60,083 bases of DNA from CAYMJM01 sp964391325 (GCA_964391325.1 CAYMJM010000004.1:1-60083), one strand, 5' to 3'; positions 50,381-60,040 are shown, counted from the first letter of the stretch. Notes: a model not told the origin generated them from the sequence alone. Numbers and translations: made by a program.

Positions 50381-51496
50381 TTAACTATTCTTAATTTCCT
50401 CCACCCCTTTGGGACCTATTCCTTTGATCTCAAGTAGATCCTCTTTTCTCATTTTCTTGGCCTCTGACAATTTTATTTTAGCATCTTTTAATGCACTTTT
50501 TACCCTATCACTTACTTCTTTTTTCTTTGGTTTCTTGGCTATTTGCTCATTTTGCCTGCCCTGCTCTTCTTTAGCTTTCTGAACACGCTCTAAAATACCC
50601 TCACCTGTGGGCTTTTTCGCTTGTACTGACTCAACTTTGGTGATGATAGCTTCCTGTTCTTCTGTCATTTCGTCTGGGTACTTTGTCAATTCGTCTTTGT
50701 CAGACTTCCGGATCTCTACTTCATACTTTGAGTAGTCAGTAAATACATGTTTAACACCTTTAGTATTGTTTCCTTGCTTCACTGCTTTTGCAAATAAACT
50801 GAAGAGTAGCTGAATAGATGATATTGCATCATCATTGCCAGGGACAGGGTAGTTAACAATATCAGGATCACAGTTAGTGTCGACAATTGCAACCACAGGT
50901 ACACCTACTAGTCTTGCTTCGCGTACTGCATTTTTTTCATATTTGGCGTCAAGGACTACCACTGCCGTTGGCTTAGATTCCATAGACTTAACTCCTTCGT
51001 AAAGCCTGTTCAATCTTTCCCATTCTTTCTTCATTCTTGAAATTTCAAATTTCGTTCTACCTTCTATACCAGCTTCAAATGCCTCTTCTAAAGTAATAAG
51101 CTTTTTCAAACTTCGTCGTGTGTAGTTGAAGTTAGTTAGAAGTCCTCCAACCCATCTATGTATGATAAAGTATGCTCCAGCGTCCACTGCCATATCCTTG
51201 ATAATATCTCTTGCCTGTCTTTTCGTTCCCACAAAAAGAACTGTGCCTCTAGAAGATGCTTCAACAAGAAATTTTAGAGCTTTTACCAACTCTTCGAAAG
51301 TTTGACCGACATCAATAATATGCAACCCTGCCCTGTCAGCGTAAATATATTTACTCATCTTAGGATTCCATCTTTTGGTCTGATGCCCAAATTGCACACC
51401 TGCTTCAAGAAAGTTAACTGCTTCAGGCATGTCAAAATTAAAATTCATTGATTTGCTGATAGGCTTCACAGCTTCGGGAGATTTATTTTCTGCCAT
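50381..51496 (-). CDS. rpsB: 30S ribosomal protein uS2 with long C-terminal extension
   Basis: 371 residues; the bS2/uS2 core (EAGVQFGHQTKRWNPKM, LFVGTKRQARDII, NRLYEGVKSM, PVVAIVDTNCDPDIVNYP) ends near 240. A further 130 residues are charged and helical (ERVQKAKEEQGRQNEQIAKK) and end in a helix-hairpin-helix-like motif, LLEIKGIGPKGVEEIK. Extended uS2 occurs in some lineages, but this tail could bind RNA or other ribosomal components. It heads the rpsB-tsf-frr-rseP run behind a structured leader. Confidence 0.95.
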   Translation of the reverse strand: MAENKSPEAVKPISKSMNFNFDMPEAVNFLEAGVQFGHQTKRWNPKMSKYIYADRAGLHIIDVGQTFEELVKALKFLVEASSRGTVLFVGTKRQARDIIKDMAVDAGAYFIIHRWVGGLLTNFNYTRRSLKKLITLEEAFEAGIEGRTKFEISRMKKEWERLNRLYEGVKSMESKPTAVVVLDAKYEKNAVREARLVGVPVVAIVDTNCDPDIVNYPVPGNDDAISSIQLLFSLFAKAVKQGNNTKGVKHVFTDYSKYEVEIRKSDKDELTKYPDEMTEEQEAIITKVESVQAKKPTGEGILERVQKAKEEQGRQNEQIAKKPKKKEVSDRVKSALKDAKIKLSEAKKMRKEDLLEIKGIGPKGVEEIKNS

Positions 51497-51533
51497 TCTT
51501 TGAATACCTTATTTTAATAAATTAAAAACCCTC

Positions 51534-51574
51534 CCCATCTTAATAAGTGTTAGTTACAGGTATAACAAGACGGG
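51534..51574 (-). promoter_or_regulatory. Structured rpsB leader, possible autoregulatory or attenuator element
   Basis: On the minus strand an outer stem pairs CCCGTCTT (51574-51567) with AAGATGGG (51541-51534), including one G-U. Directly inside it a second hairpin pairs GTTAT with the complementary end of GTTATACCTGTAAC (51566-51553). A TATAAT at 51595-51590 lies just upstream of this structure, and GAGGGTTTTTAATTT follows it. The leader is about 85 bases before ATG 51496. Confidence 0.45.
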
Positions 51575-51604
51575 TGTTAATGTATTTAAATTATATCATT
51601 TATT

Positions 51605-51982
51605 CTATCTTCGATACAAATATCTATAGCTCAACATCGCATCTAAAGCATCTTTGAATTCTTCTGCTTCATAGTTTTCCAAATTTTTAACTTCAAAAAG
51701 AACCTCTTTACCATCCAGTCTATGTGCACCTACAGAAGCCCTTTTTCTTCCTTTCTTGATATAGATAGCTCCTACATCCATAGCACTATATGTCTCCCTA
51801 TTTTCCCCTGACCCGATAAAAGGTCGATATTCCAAAGAAATCCGATTTGAATAAACTTTTATGGTAAGCTTAGTGAAAAATATAGATCGGTTCGTCTCTA
51901 GCTCAAAAATAACACGAGCTGGATCTTCTGCTATGTTAGAAATATTGTTTGAAGTTACAACTTCATCTATGATTTCCATCAT
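51605..51982 (-). CDS. Small protein of unknown function
   Basis: 125 residues with no signal peptide or membrane helix. It seems alpha/beta with several beta strands (TIKVYSNRISLEYRPFI, AIYIKKGRKRASVGAHRL, EVLFEVKNLENYEAE) and a C-terminal helix (EEFKDALDAMLSYRYLYRR). The strand-rich body with one final helix is compatible with a PH-like fold, but this is only a shape impression. It lies between topA and rpsB on the same strand with 95 and 108 bases on either side. Confidence 0.6.
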   Translation of the reverse strand: MMEIIDEVVTSNNISNIAEDPARVIFELETNRSIFFTKLTIKVYSNRISLEYRPFIGSGENRETYSAMDVGAIYIKKGRKRASVGAHRLDGKEVLFEVKNLENYEAEEFKDALDAMLSYRYLYRR

Positions 51983-52077
51983 ATAACAAATGCCTGATAG
52001 GGTTATTATTTAATATAACGAAGAATATATAACAGAATCACTTATATATAGAGGAGCTATCGTACATTTATAGCAAA

Positions 52078-54315
52078 TTAATTAATTCCCAGCTCTTGTT
52101 TCTTTCTATTAACTTCTTTCTTATTAATTCGCTTTATTTCTTTTTTATTAGGGTAGTCAGGATGAGCCCAAAACTCACCAAATCTCCCTCGTTTCAGGGT
52201 CATATATTCTCCGTCCTGGGTTTTTGGAGGTTTACCATAAAGACTAACAAAAACCTTATCCTGATATTCTAATGGCCTTGCATCCTTTACTTTAGGATAA
52301 TCAGGGTGAGCCCAAAACTCACCATACCTTCCCTGTTTTAATAAATAGTCTCTGCCATCCTCAGTCTTAGGTGCAGGCTTGTACTTTTCAAGAAATTCCT
52401 TGCTTTGAGCCTTAGTTTTATAATCCTCATCAGTCCCTCCTATACTCATCATACCCTTACACTCAGGCCACTTTGAACAACTGTAAAATCTGCCATACTT
52501 CCCTAATTTTATATTCATACTAGATTTACAGTCTGGGCATTTAACTTCCTTAGGAGCTGCCTCCAGAACCGTATAGTTTCCTCTATCTATGCTCTTCTCC
52601 TTCTTACTCAAAGTTCTCTCAAATGGTTTGTAAAATGCGCCTACAATCTTTGTCCAATTCTTTTTGCCTGAGGCAATCTCATCCAAATCGTCTTCCATGT
52701 TAGCCGTAAATTTAACATCAACCACCGCTGGAAAATTATCTTCTAAAAACCTAGTCACTACAAATCCCATATCTGTAGGAACAAAATACTTTCCCTCTTT
52801 TTCTACATAGCGTCTCTGAAGAATTGTAGAGATGATAGATGAGTATGTTGAAGGCCTTCCGATTCCTTCTTTTTCCAGTGTCTTAATTAATGTAGCTTCT
52901 GAGTATCTGGCAGGAGGTTGCGTGAATTTCTGTATAAGCATTAATTCATTTAACCCTACGATATCTCCCTTCTTGAAATCCTTAATAATCACTTCTTTAG
53001 AATAGTCTTTATATAGTTTCATAAAACCATCAAATTTGATTTTCTGCCCTTTTGCCTCGAATCTATACTGTCCAATATCTATTGTGACTGTTGTAATATC
53101 AATCTCAGCATCACTCATTTGAGAAGCTAGAGCGCGCTGCCTAATCAGCTTATATAATTTTCTTTCGTCAATGTTTTTAATTATTTTTTCATCAAATTCA
53201 AAGCTGGTAGGCCTTATTGCCTCATGTGCTTCCTGTGCGACCTTTGACGTCGTTTTATAAAACCTCGGTTTTTCAGGAAGGTATTTATCTCCATATTTTA
53301 TTTGAATATAGCTTCTTGCTTTCTCAATTGCTTCTCTTGATAAAGAAATAGAATCCGTACGCATATAGGTAATTTGTCCCTGTTCATATAGCTTCTGTGC
53401 GAGTTGCATAGTCTTTTTAGAAGAATACCCTAAAGCACCTGCAGCAGCCTGCTGTAACGTGCTTGTTTTGAATGGTACTGGAGGCCTCCTGATAGAAGCT
53501 GAATTCTCGACTTTTGAAACAATCCAGGTTTCACTAACTACAAAATCAGCTATCTCCTGCGCCTTATCTTGACTCTTGATATTCGGATTTTTCCCTGCAA
53601 CTTTCACTAAACTAAATTTAGTTCCTACTTCGTCATCTAGATTAGATTGACTCTTATCTTCACTTTTAATAATGCTGACCTTTGGAACTTTATTAGTAGG
53701 ATCTACGACAAAAGCCTCAACATTCCAGAATTCCTCAGACTTAAACTCCTGCCTCTCTCTCTCTTTATCTACAATTAGCTTCACTGCTACCGATTGAACC
53801 CTACCTGCAGAAAGCCCAAAACTAATCTTCTTCCAAAGCAGCGGTGATAATTTATAGCCTACTAGACGATCCAGCACACGTCTAGCCTGCTGAGCATCAA
53901 CCAAATTCATATCAATACCTCGAGGGCTCTCAATTGCCTTTCGAATTGCACTTGCTGTGATTTCTCCAAAGACTATTCTTTCCAGTTGCTTGCCTGGCTT
54001 AACTTTACCTCCTTTATCAACTACTCCCAATTTCTGTGCTATATGCCAACCAATCGCTTCTCCTTCGCGATCTGGGTCAACGGCAAGCACAAGTGAATCC
54101 TTGCCTCCAAAGGCTTTTTTTAAATCTTTAATAACCGCCTGTTTAGTAACTACGTATTTTGGATGATAACTTTGCTCTACATCCACACCCAACTCCTTCT
54201 TAGGCAAATCTACAACATGACCTTTTGAAGCTTTTACCTCATAACCTTGGCCTAAATATTTTGTAATTGATTTTACTTTAGAAGGTGACTCAACTATCAC
54301 CAGTCTTTTACTCAT
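52078..54315 (-). CDS. topA: DNA topoisomerase I
   Basis: 745 residues. The Toprim domain begins MSKRLVIVESPSKVKSI and carries DPDREGEAIGWH. The active-site Tyr is in QITYMRTDSISLS. One C4 zinc ribbon at about 590-620 is intact (CPDCKSSMNI...CSKWPEC). Two later segments repeat (Y/F)GEFWAHPDYP and look like zinc ribbons that have lost their Cys. The enzyme relaxes negative supercoils. It lies 36 bases after dprA, a pairing frequent in bacteria. Confidence 0.97.
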   Translation of the reverse strand: MSKRLVIVESPSKVKSITKYLGQGYEVKASKGHVVDLPKKELGVDVEQSYHPKYVVTKQAVIKDLKKAFGGKDSLVLAVDPDREGEAIGWHIAQKLGVVDKGGKVKPGKQLERIVFGEITASAIRKAIESPRGIDMNLVDAQQARRVLDRLVGYKLSPLLWKKISFGLSAGRVQSVAVKLIVDKERERQEFKSEEFWNVEAFVVDPTNKVPKVSIIKSEDKSQSNLDDEVGTKFSLVKVAGKNPNIKSQDKAQEIADFVVSETWIVSKVENSASIRRPPVPFKTSTLQQAAAGALGYSSKKTMQLAQKLYEQGQITYMRTDSISLSREAIEKARSYIQIKYGDKYLPEKPRFYKTTSKVAQEAHEAIRPTSFEFDEKIIKNIDERKLYKLIRQRALASQMSDAEIDITTVTIDIGQYRFEAKGQKIKFDGFMKLYKDYSKEVIIKDFKKGDIVGLNELMLIQKFTQPPARYSEATLIKTLEKEGIGRPSTYSSIISTILQRRYVEKEGKYFVPTDMGFVVTRFLEDNFPAVVDVKFTANMEDDLDEIASGKKNWTKIVGAFYKPFERTLSKKEKSIDRGNYTVLEAAPKEVKCPDCKSSMNIKLGKYGRFYSCSKWPECKGMMSIGGTDEDYKTKAQSKEFLEKYKPAPKTEDGRDYLLKQGRYGEFWAHPDYPKVKDARPLEYQDKVFVSLYGKPPKTQDGEYMTLKRGRFGEFWAHPDYPNKKEIKRINKKEVNRKKQELGIN

Positions 54316-54351
54316 AATTTTTCAATTTTTAATTTTTAACTCTAGCATTAA

Positions 54352-55437
54352 TTACTGACCAATACAAAATTTCCCTAATTCGTTTCTATAAATTAACCCC
54401 TTTGTTTCCATAATAGACAAAGAGGCTAACAAATCTGCAGCTGGGATGTCAAACTTAACCAAAATTTGGTCTTCGCCCAAAGAGTCGGCAGTTAGTATGT
54501 CATATATTCTTTTTTCAATTTCTGTCATAGAGTTGACATCTACCTGCTTTTGCTTTGATTTAAACAGTCCCAATGACTGAAGGACATCATTGGGACTTGA
54601 GGCCAGACAGGCTTTATTCAATTTAATCAGTAAATTTGTCCCCCTAGAACCTTCCCTCCTAATATCTCCAGGCACAGCGAAAACATCTCTATTTTCTTCA
54701 AAAGCAAACTGAGCCGTAATTAGTGCCCCACTTCTTTCGCCTGCTTCAATTACTACCACCGCTTTGGATAGTCCAGCTATTATCCTATTTCTATATACGA
54801 AATTAGCAGGGAAGATTTTTTGAGTTACATGGTATTCTGTTAGTACCAGACCTTGCTCTGATATCTTTTTAAATAGATTGTAATTTAAATAAGGAACAGG
54901 ATTCGATAGAGGAGATCCTAATACAGCAATAGTATCAAAATTACCAACTAATGTTTTTTCATGCACTACCGCATCAATACCTAAAGCCATGCCACTTACT
55001 ATTACAACACCAGCATTTCCTAACCCCCGGACAAAATCCGCAACAATCACTGCTCCATAACTAGTTATTTTTCTGGTGCCCACAACTGCAACACTTAGTT
55101 TCCCCAACAAAGATTTGTCCCCTACATAATAAAGCACAGATGGAGGAGAATGAACTTGAGATAACAAAAAAGGATAGTCCTCCTCACCGTAAACAATGTA
55201 ATTAATTCCATAACGTTTTAAGTCTCGGAGAATCTTCGCTATATCAATTTCGTAACATTCATTTTTAAACTTTAATAATAATTCGTTACTCATTCTGTTG
55301 TAACTTGATAATTCAGCAGTACTTTTCAAAAAATTCTGGACACTGCCAAATTTCTTTAAAATCTGGATAAAATACCTTGACCCCATTCCCCTAACAAGAG
55401 AAAGCCGTAATCTGAATAAACGTTCCTGTGGATCCAT
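54352..55437 (-). CDS. dprA: DNA processing protein DprA
   Basis: 361 residues from ATG 55437 (MDPQERLFRLRLSL); a TTG three codons earlier is in frame but weaker. The Rossmann core has VAVVGTRKITSYGAVI, VSGMALGIDAVVHEK and RREGSRGTNLLIK. A C-terminal winged helix (ILTADSLGEDQILVKFD) follows. DprA protects incoming single-stranded DNA and loads RecA during natural transformation. Its presence agrees with competence genes being common in CPR. Upstream lies PBP2, downstream topA. Confidence 0.95.
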   Translation of the reverse strand: MDPQERLFRLRLSLVRGMGSRYFIQILKKFGSVQNFLKSTAELSSYNRMSNELLLKFKNECYEIDIAKILRDLKRYGINYIVYGEEDYPFLLSQVHSPPSVLYYVGDKSLLGKLSVAVVGTRKITSYGAVIVADFVRGLGNAGVVIVSGMALGIDAVVHEKTLVGNFDTIAVLGSPLSNPVPYLNYNLFKKISEQGLVLTEYHVTQKIFPANFVYRNRIIAGLSKAVVVIEAGERSGALITAQFAFEENRDVFAVPGDIRREGSRGTNLLIKLNKACLASSPNDVLQSLGLFKSKQKQVDVNSMTEIEKRIYDILTADSLGEDQILVKFDIPAADLLASLSIMETKGLIYRNELGKFCIGQ

Positions 55438-55493
55438 CAGAGACAACTAAAATATCTCTTTATACACACAAGAGCTTAAAAAATCATGAAAAA

Positions 55494-57278
55494 TCAATAA
55501 AGCCAGCTAAGGAAGTCGTGGATAATCGGAATAGATTGGTAACCCCTGCCCCCTTCCTGAAGGTGAACAACAAAACTGTAATTAACTCCTTGATATTCAA
55601 AGCCTCCTATTGCCCAAGAATGTGCACCCTCAACCTTTTTGCCATCTCTGTATTCAATGGCGTCAGCCGAACCTGTTTTGGCAATAGGATTTCCTGACAT
55701 ACCTTTTAGCAACCAAGCACTCCCCATCTCTCCATTTACTGCATACTTCATACCTTCTCTTATAGTAGCAAAATGACTAGGATCAACTTCAACATTCCGT
55801 ACAACTTTTCGTTGAATTTTTTCTACCACCTCACCTGACTGATTCTCCACTCTGTCAACCAAAGCAGGTTGATAAATTTTTCCATTATTTGATATAGCAC
55901 TAGCAACAGTAACCATCTGAATTGGAGTAGATGTTACCAAGCCTTGTCCAATTACGGTATTACAAATATCTGCCAAATACCAAGGTTCACCTAATCTCGA
56001 TTGTTTTAGCTCTGGAGATGCCATTGTGCCAGCCTGTTCTCCTGGCAAATCAATACCTGTCTTAAACCCAATACCAAACTGATCTGTATACTTTTTTAAC
56101 GTCCTAATTCCCTCAGCTTTTTCTGTCATTGCTAAACCTGTTCTACAGAAAAACACATTACTTGACTTCCCTATCCCCTCAATTACAGTCATTTTGCCTA
56201 AATAACGATTATCTGCTTCACATAACTTGTACAAAGGCAGCTCTACACATCCAGAATCAAAGACCGTATTTGACGTAATTACTGCTTCTTGTAAGGCAGC
56301 AGCAGCAACCATAGGTTTGAAGGTAGAGCCAGTTGGTAACTGCAATGCGATAGCCCTGTTCACCAAAGGCGTCGATAAGTCAGTATTTAACTTTGAAAAG
56401 TCAGTTGAGCTTATTCCTTTGGCAAATAGATTATTATCATAGCTAGGGTAACTTACCATGGCTTTAATACTACCCGTATCACTTTCCATAATAATAGCTG
56501 CCCCGCCAAAAGCCTCCGCTTCCTCAGTTCTTGCTTTGAGTAGCGCATGCAGCTTCATCTGCCAATCTACGTCTAAAGTCAGTACTAAGTTATTACCCTT
56601 TACTGGGGTCTCAGATAGGTATTCTTCTTTCTCCCTTTTTAAAATATTTAGAGTCTGCAATTTGTGACCATCCCTGCCACGGAGTTGGGTATCATAAATC
56701 TTCTCGAGACCTTCTTTTCCGATATTGGCATTTGGATCTAAGCCAGTTTCATTGACTTCTGCCTCATTGATATCAGAAACATAGCCCAAAATGTGAGCAA
56801 AATTTTCAGTGTATGGATAACTGCGTCGGGTATCAACTTGCGCATACACTCCTTGCAACATCTCCTGATTAACTAGGATATCGAGATATTGGGCATCAGT
56901 AATATCATTGGAAATAGTAATTTTACCTCCCTCATATTCTCCTTCTTCTAATTTACTCCTATACGTTTTTTCAAGTTCCATAGTATCAACTCCCAGTATC
57001 TTTGAGAGCTTTGAGAGACTTACCTCCCAACCGCTGGTATCAAATTCTTCGGGCTTAATATAAACAGTATAAGTTGGAATATTTTTTGCTAATATATTTT
57101 TATTTGCATCATAAATTATCCCTCTTGAAGCCCGGACAATTTCTACAGACTGACTAATATTCTTCGCCTTAATCAGATTTTCTTCCCCATTTACAATTTG
57201 CAAATCAAATAGATTTATTAAAAGAAATACGAAGACCAATACGACAAAAAATGCCATAAAAATAGAGCGCCATTTCAT
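55494..57278 (-). CDS. mrdA: Penicillin-binding protein 2 (transpeptidase, MrdA-type)
   Basis: 594 residues from ATG 57278 (MKWRSIFMAF); AAGGA lies about 11 bases upstream, and a longer frame to 57323 adds little. One membrane helix (about 6-26) is followed by the class B dimerisation domain and the transpeptidase. The active-site motifs are STFK (about 317, in LPTGSTFKPM), SSN (about 371) and KTG (about 533, in IAKTGSADA). It crosslinks peptidoglycan for elongation. Its position after mreB-mreC-mreD supports MrdA rather than FtsI. rodA does not follow. Confidence 0.93.
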   Translation of the reverse strand: MKWRSIFMAFFVVLVFVFLLINLFDLQIVNGEENLIKAKNISQSVEIVRASRGIIYDANKNILAKNIPTYTVYIKPEEFDTSGWEVSLSKLSKILGVDTMELEKTYRSKLEEGEYEGGKITISNDITDAQYLDILVNQEMLQGVYAQVDTRRSYPYTENFAHILGYVSDINEAEVNETGLDPNANIGKEGLEKIYDTQLRGRDGHKLQTLNILKREKEEYLSETPVKGNNLVLTLDVDWQMKLHALLKARTEEAEAFGGAAIIMESDTGSIKAMVSYPSYDNNLFAKGISSTDFSKLNTDLSTPLVNRAIALQLPTGSTFKPMVAAAALQEAVITSNTVFDSGCVELPLYKLCEADNRYLGKMTVIEGIGKSSNVFFCRTGLAMTEKAEGIRTLKKYTDQFGIGFKTGIDLPGEQAGTMASPELKQSRLGEPWYLADICNTVIGQGLVTSTPIQMVTVASAISNNGKIYQPALVDRVENQSGEVVEKIQRKVVRNVEVDPSHFATIREGMKYAVNGEMGSAWLLKGMSGNPIAKTGSADAIEYRDGKKVEGAHSWAIGGFEYQGVNYSFVVHLQEGGRGYQSIPIIHDFLSWLY

Positions 57279-57329
57279 ATTCACTTCTTTCCTTAATTGT
57301 TCGGTTTGAATGACGAAGTTCACTATTTG

Positions 57330-57800
57330 CTAAATAACTATAACTTCTTTTTTTATAAATTTTTTTGAAAAAGCAAGAAACGGAATACCAATGATTAAGC
57401 TATATAAAGTTGAAACCAGTAATAGTTTTATCTCTCCCTCTCTCCCGGTAATAATCGAGAGACTATATATTATAGATTGAGTCAAAACAAGATATAAACC
57501 CATACTAATATAGTTTCGTGGGGTATTCAAAACTTCAAAAAATTTATTAATTAAAGTCAAACATGCTACTCCTGCAACATTTGCGAACAAATATGTTCCC
57601 AACCATTGAACCAAAATTAAATCAGAAATAATACTGAAAACTAACAGCCAGATAAAATAAAATTTCAAGCTGTCCGACAATATAAAGACCACCCCCGCTA
57701 CAATGGCAAATAGATTGATCGCATACAGGTCAGTATGTCCTAAAATAGATTGCAGAAGTAGCAAGATAATTGTATAAACGATAACTAAATTAGTCTTCAC
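57330..57800 (-). CDS. mreD: MreD-like rod-shape membrane protein
   Basis: 156 residues with about five membrane helices, the usual MreD size. Sequence conservation in MreD is weak, so the call rests mostly on position between mreC (11-base overlap) and PBP2, and on hydrophobic segments such as FYFIWLLVFSIISDLILVQW. It would help to position the elongation machinery in the membrane. Confidence 0.75.
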   Translation of the reverse strand: MKTNLVIVYTIILLLLQSILGHTDLYAINLFAIVAGVVFILSDSLKFYFIWLLVFSIISDLILVQWLGTYLFANVAGVACLTLINKFFEVLNTPRNYISMGLYLVLTQSIIYSLSIITGREGEIKLLLVSTLYSLIIGIPFLAFSKKFIKKEVIVI

Positions 57801-58593
57801 GATGTATTACATAAACTTGAGAAAGTTTGTTAATAACTAACTCATTTTTTAATATTAAACTCTTTGTAGGGTCAGCAGCACTCGAATCTATCTCTATAAC
57901 TTCTCCCACAAATAACCCTGAGGGAAAGTTGCTGTTTAAGCCTAGAGTATAGTACATATCGCCGACATTTACCTCTGCGTCATTAAGCACCCTATCAACC
58001 TCCAGCTCATTGCCGTTGCGCGACACCAAAATACCTCTAGCATCTGTTAAGTTGGATACAGCCACTTTACTTTCAGAAGAATATATTGTCCTTGCCCTGC
58101 TACTATATGGATATACCTCCACAACCTCAGCAACGGCATAGTTTTTATAAACAATAACGTCCCCTATCGCTATTCCTTCCTCGCCGCCTTTATTTATATA
58201 TAGAATACCAGACGCATAAAAGTCAAACCTAATGATTTTTGCAGGAATATAACGATATTCTGGATCAAAATTAGTGCTAATTTGTTCTTGACCCATTTTA
58301 TAATTCTGTAAGTCTTTTTGCTGCTGTATAAGCTGCTCTCGTAAAGTTACAATCTCTTCCCGATACATATCTCTTTGGTCCCTAAGACTCGTTAACTCAT
58401 CTATGATGTCAAACTGATGGGAAACTTTCTGGAAAAAATCGTTTATTTTCAATCGATAGCTGGACTGAAGGTGCTCGCTAACTGATAAAGCTAGATCAAA
58501 AACTCCAATACTTGAAGCTAACAGCAGTCCGATAGAAATCGCTAGCAAAATCAATAGCTGTGGGAAATTCACTCTTTTATATTGATCGGGCAT
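57790..58593 (-). CDS. mreC: Rod shape-determining protein MreC
   Basis: 267 residues: one membrane helix (about 10-32), a coiled coil (about 60-100, LRDQRDMYREEIVTLREQLI), and a beta-rich domain with IPAKIIRFDFYASGILYINKG-like segments (IRFDFYASGILYINKGG) and LVSRNGNELEVDRV. Fits MreC, a periplasm-side scaffold that links MreB and PBP2. It starts 10 bases after mreB and overlaps mreD. Confidence 0.9.
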   Translation of the reverse strand: MPDQYKRVNFPQLLILLAISIGLLLASSIGVFDLALSVSEHLQSSYRLKINDFFQKVSHQFDIIDELTSLRDQRDMYREEIVTLREQLIQQQKDLQNYKMGQEQISTNFDPEYRYIPAKIIRFDFYASGILYINKGGEEGIAIGDVIVYKNYAVAEVVEVYPYSSRARTIYSSESKVAVSNLTDARGILVSRNGNELEVDRVLNDAEVNVGDMYYTLGLNSNFPSGLFVGEVIEIDSSAADPTKSLILKNELVINKLSQVYVIHRED

Positions 58594-58603
58594 GTGACGT
58601 AAC

Positions 58604-59662
58604 TTAAATGTTATCTTCTCCAGTTATTTGAATTTTTTCAAGTAAATCTATCTCCGAAAGTAATATATTTGTCCCCCTGGCAACAGCACTCATAGGATCT
58701 TCTCCAATTATGACTGGAGTTTTTAATTTATCTTCAAAATATTTATCAATACCTTCTAACATTGCCCCGCCTCCAACCAATATTATCCCTCTTTCTAATA
58801 AGTCAGATAAAATTTCAGGAGGGCTTTGTTCCAGTGCCTCTCGAGTTGCTTCTGCTATTTTATCTAGAACTTTAACAATAGCTTCCCTTATTTCTATGCT
58901 TGAAATGGTAATAACCTTAGGAAGCCCTGAAATCAAGTCCCGTCCTTTCATCTGCGCCTCCAGCTCCTTTTTCATAGGAGAAGCTGAACCTATGGCTATT
59001 TTTATATCCTCCGCCATTTTATCCCCTACAACAATATTGTATTTATGCCGTGCGTAATTTACGATTTCCTGATCGATTTCATCTCCTGCTATTCTTACAG
59101 TATTATCTACAACAATTCCTCCAAGAGAAATAATTGCTATATCCGTTGTACCTCCACCAATATCAATGATCATGGAACCTGCTGCATCTTCTATCGGGAT
59201 CCTAGATCCGATAGCAGCAGCCATAGGTTCTTCGATAATATATGCCTTCCTTGCGCCTGCTGAAAGTGCTGCATCCATAACTGCTCTCCCTTCTACCTCG
59301 GTAATTTTGGAAGGGACGCCTATCACCACACGAGGTCTATGAACCGAGATCACTTTTGGGAAATCTTTATACACCTTTTTAATAAAATACCTTATCATTG
59401 CTTCCGTACTATCGAAATCTGAAATCACTCCATCCCTTAGAGGTCTGACTGCAACAATATTAGCAGGAGTTCTACCAATCATACGTCTGGCCTCAGAGCC
59501 CACTGCCATAACTTGTTTTGTGTTTTTGTTCACAGCAACCACAGAGGGCTCGGAGATTACTATCCCGTGATCTTGAATGGCAACCATTGTGTTAGCTGTA
59601 CCTAAATCTATACCAATATCATGAGTTAGAAGGTTCCAGAGATTATCTGTAACGCTGACCAT
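58604..59662 (-). CDS. mreB: Actin-like rod-shape protein MreB
   Basis: 352 residues, full length. The phosphate 1 motif is DIGIDLGTANTMVAI; phosphate 2 is IDIGGGTTDIAII; the adenosine motif is ILVGGGAMLEGI. MreB filaments guide elongation of rod-shaped cells, which predicts a rod or at least non-spherical cell. It heads the mreBCD-PBP2 cluster, 60 bases after rpmB. Confidence 0.97.
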   Translation of the reverse strand: MVSVTDNLWNLLTHDIGIDLGTANTMVAIQDHGIVISEPSVVAVNKNTKQVMAVGSEARRMIGRTPANIVAVRPLRDGVISDFDSTEAMIRYFIKKVYKDFPKVISVHRPRVVIGVPSKITEVEGRAVMDAALSAGARKAYIIEEPMAAAIGSRIPIEDAAGSMIIDIGGGTTDIAIISLGGIVVDNTVRIAGDEIDQEIVNYARHKYNIVVGDKMAEDIKIAIGSASPMKKELEAQMKGRDLISGLPKVITISSIEIREAIVKVLDKIAEATREALEQSPPEILSDLLERGIILVGGGAMLEGIDKYFEDKLKTPVIIGEDPMSAVARGTNILLSEIDLLEKIQITGEDNI

Positions 59663-59722
59663 AACTGTGAAGCTAAAGCTTAAAAATTTTAATTAGGGAA
59701 CAAATCTAGGCTAATTGTATCA

Positions 59723-60001
59723 CTAATTATTTATAACATGGAAGTTAGCGAGAGTATATATTTCATTCAATCTCCCATCCTGCTGTCTAGCTTTTTTATA
59801 CGCTTTCATTGAAACTCGGATGGTTTGTGAACGCCCTTGGTTATCTACCACCTTAACTTTTCGTAAATTTACCTCTTGTTTTTTACTTTTCGCTGTTGCC
59901 TTTTTTGACCACGCGCCAGATACACCTCCAGCACTACCTCTGCGGTGCCTTCTTGTCTTTCCAAAATTTGCACTTTTGTTTGTAATATCACACTTTCTCA
60001 T
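59723..60001 (-). CDS. rpmB: 50S ribosomal protein bL28
   Basis: 92 residues; the start MRKCDITNKSANFGKTRRHRR and the end RVSMKAYKKARQ fit bL28, although a Gly/Ser/Ala linker (RRGSAGGVSGAWSKKA) replaces the usual SHSNNKTKR stretch. It binds domain I and II of 23S rRNA. It is the first gene of the long minus-strand run, and its promoter lies immediately upstream. Confidence 0.93.
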   Translation of the reverse strand: MRKCDITNKSANFGKTRRHRRGSAGGVSGAWSKKATAKSKKQEVNLRKVKVVDNQGRSQTIRVSMKAYKKARQQDGRLNEIYTLANFHVINN

Positions 60002-60011
60002 TTCAATAAGG

Positions 60012-60040
60012 ATAATACTATATTTTTAAATAACAATCAA
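60012..60040 (-). promoter_or_regulatory. rpmB promoter with very short leader
   Basis: On the minus strand TTGATT (60040-60035) and TATTAT (60017-60012) are separated by 17 bases. The predicted start at about 60005 leaves only about 4 bases before ATG 60001. Confidence 0.6.
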
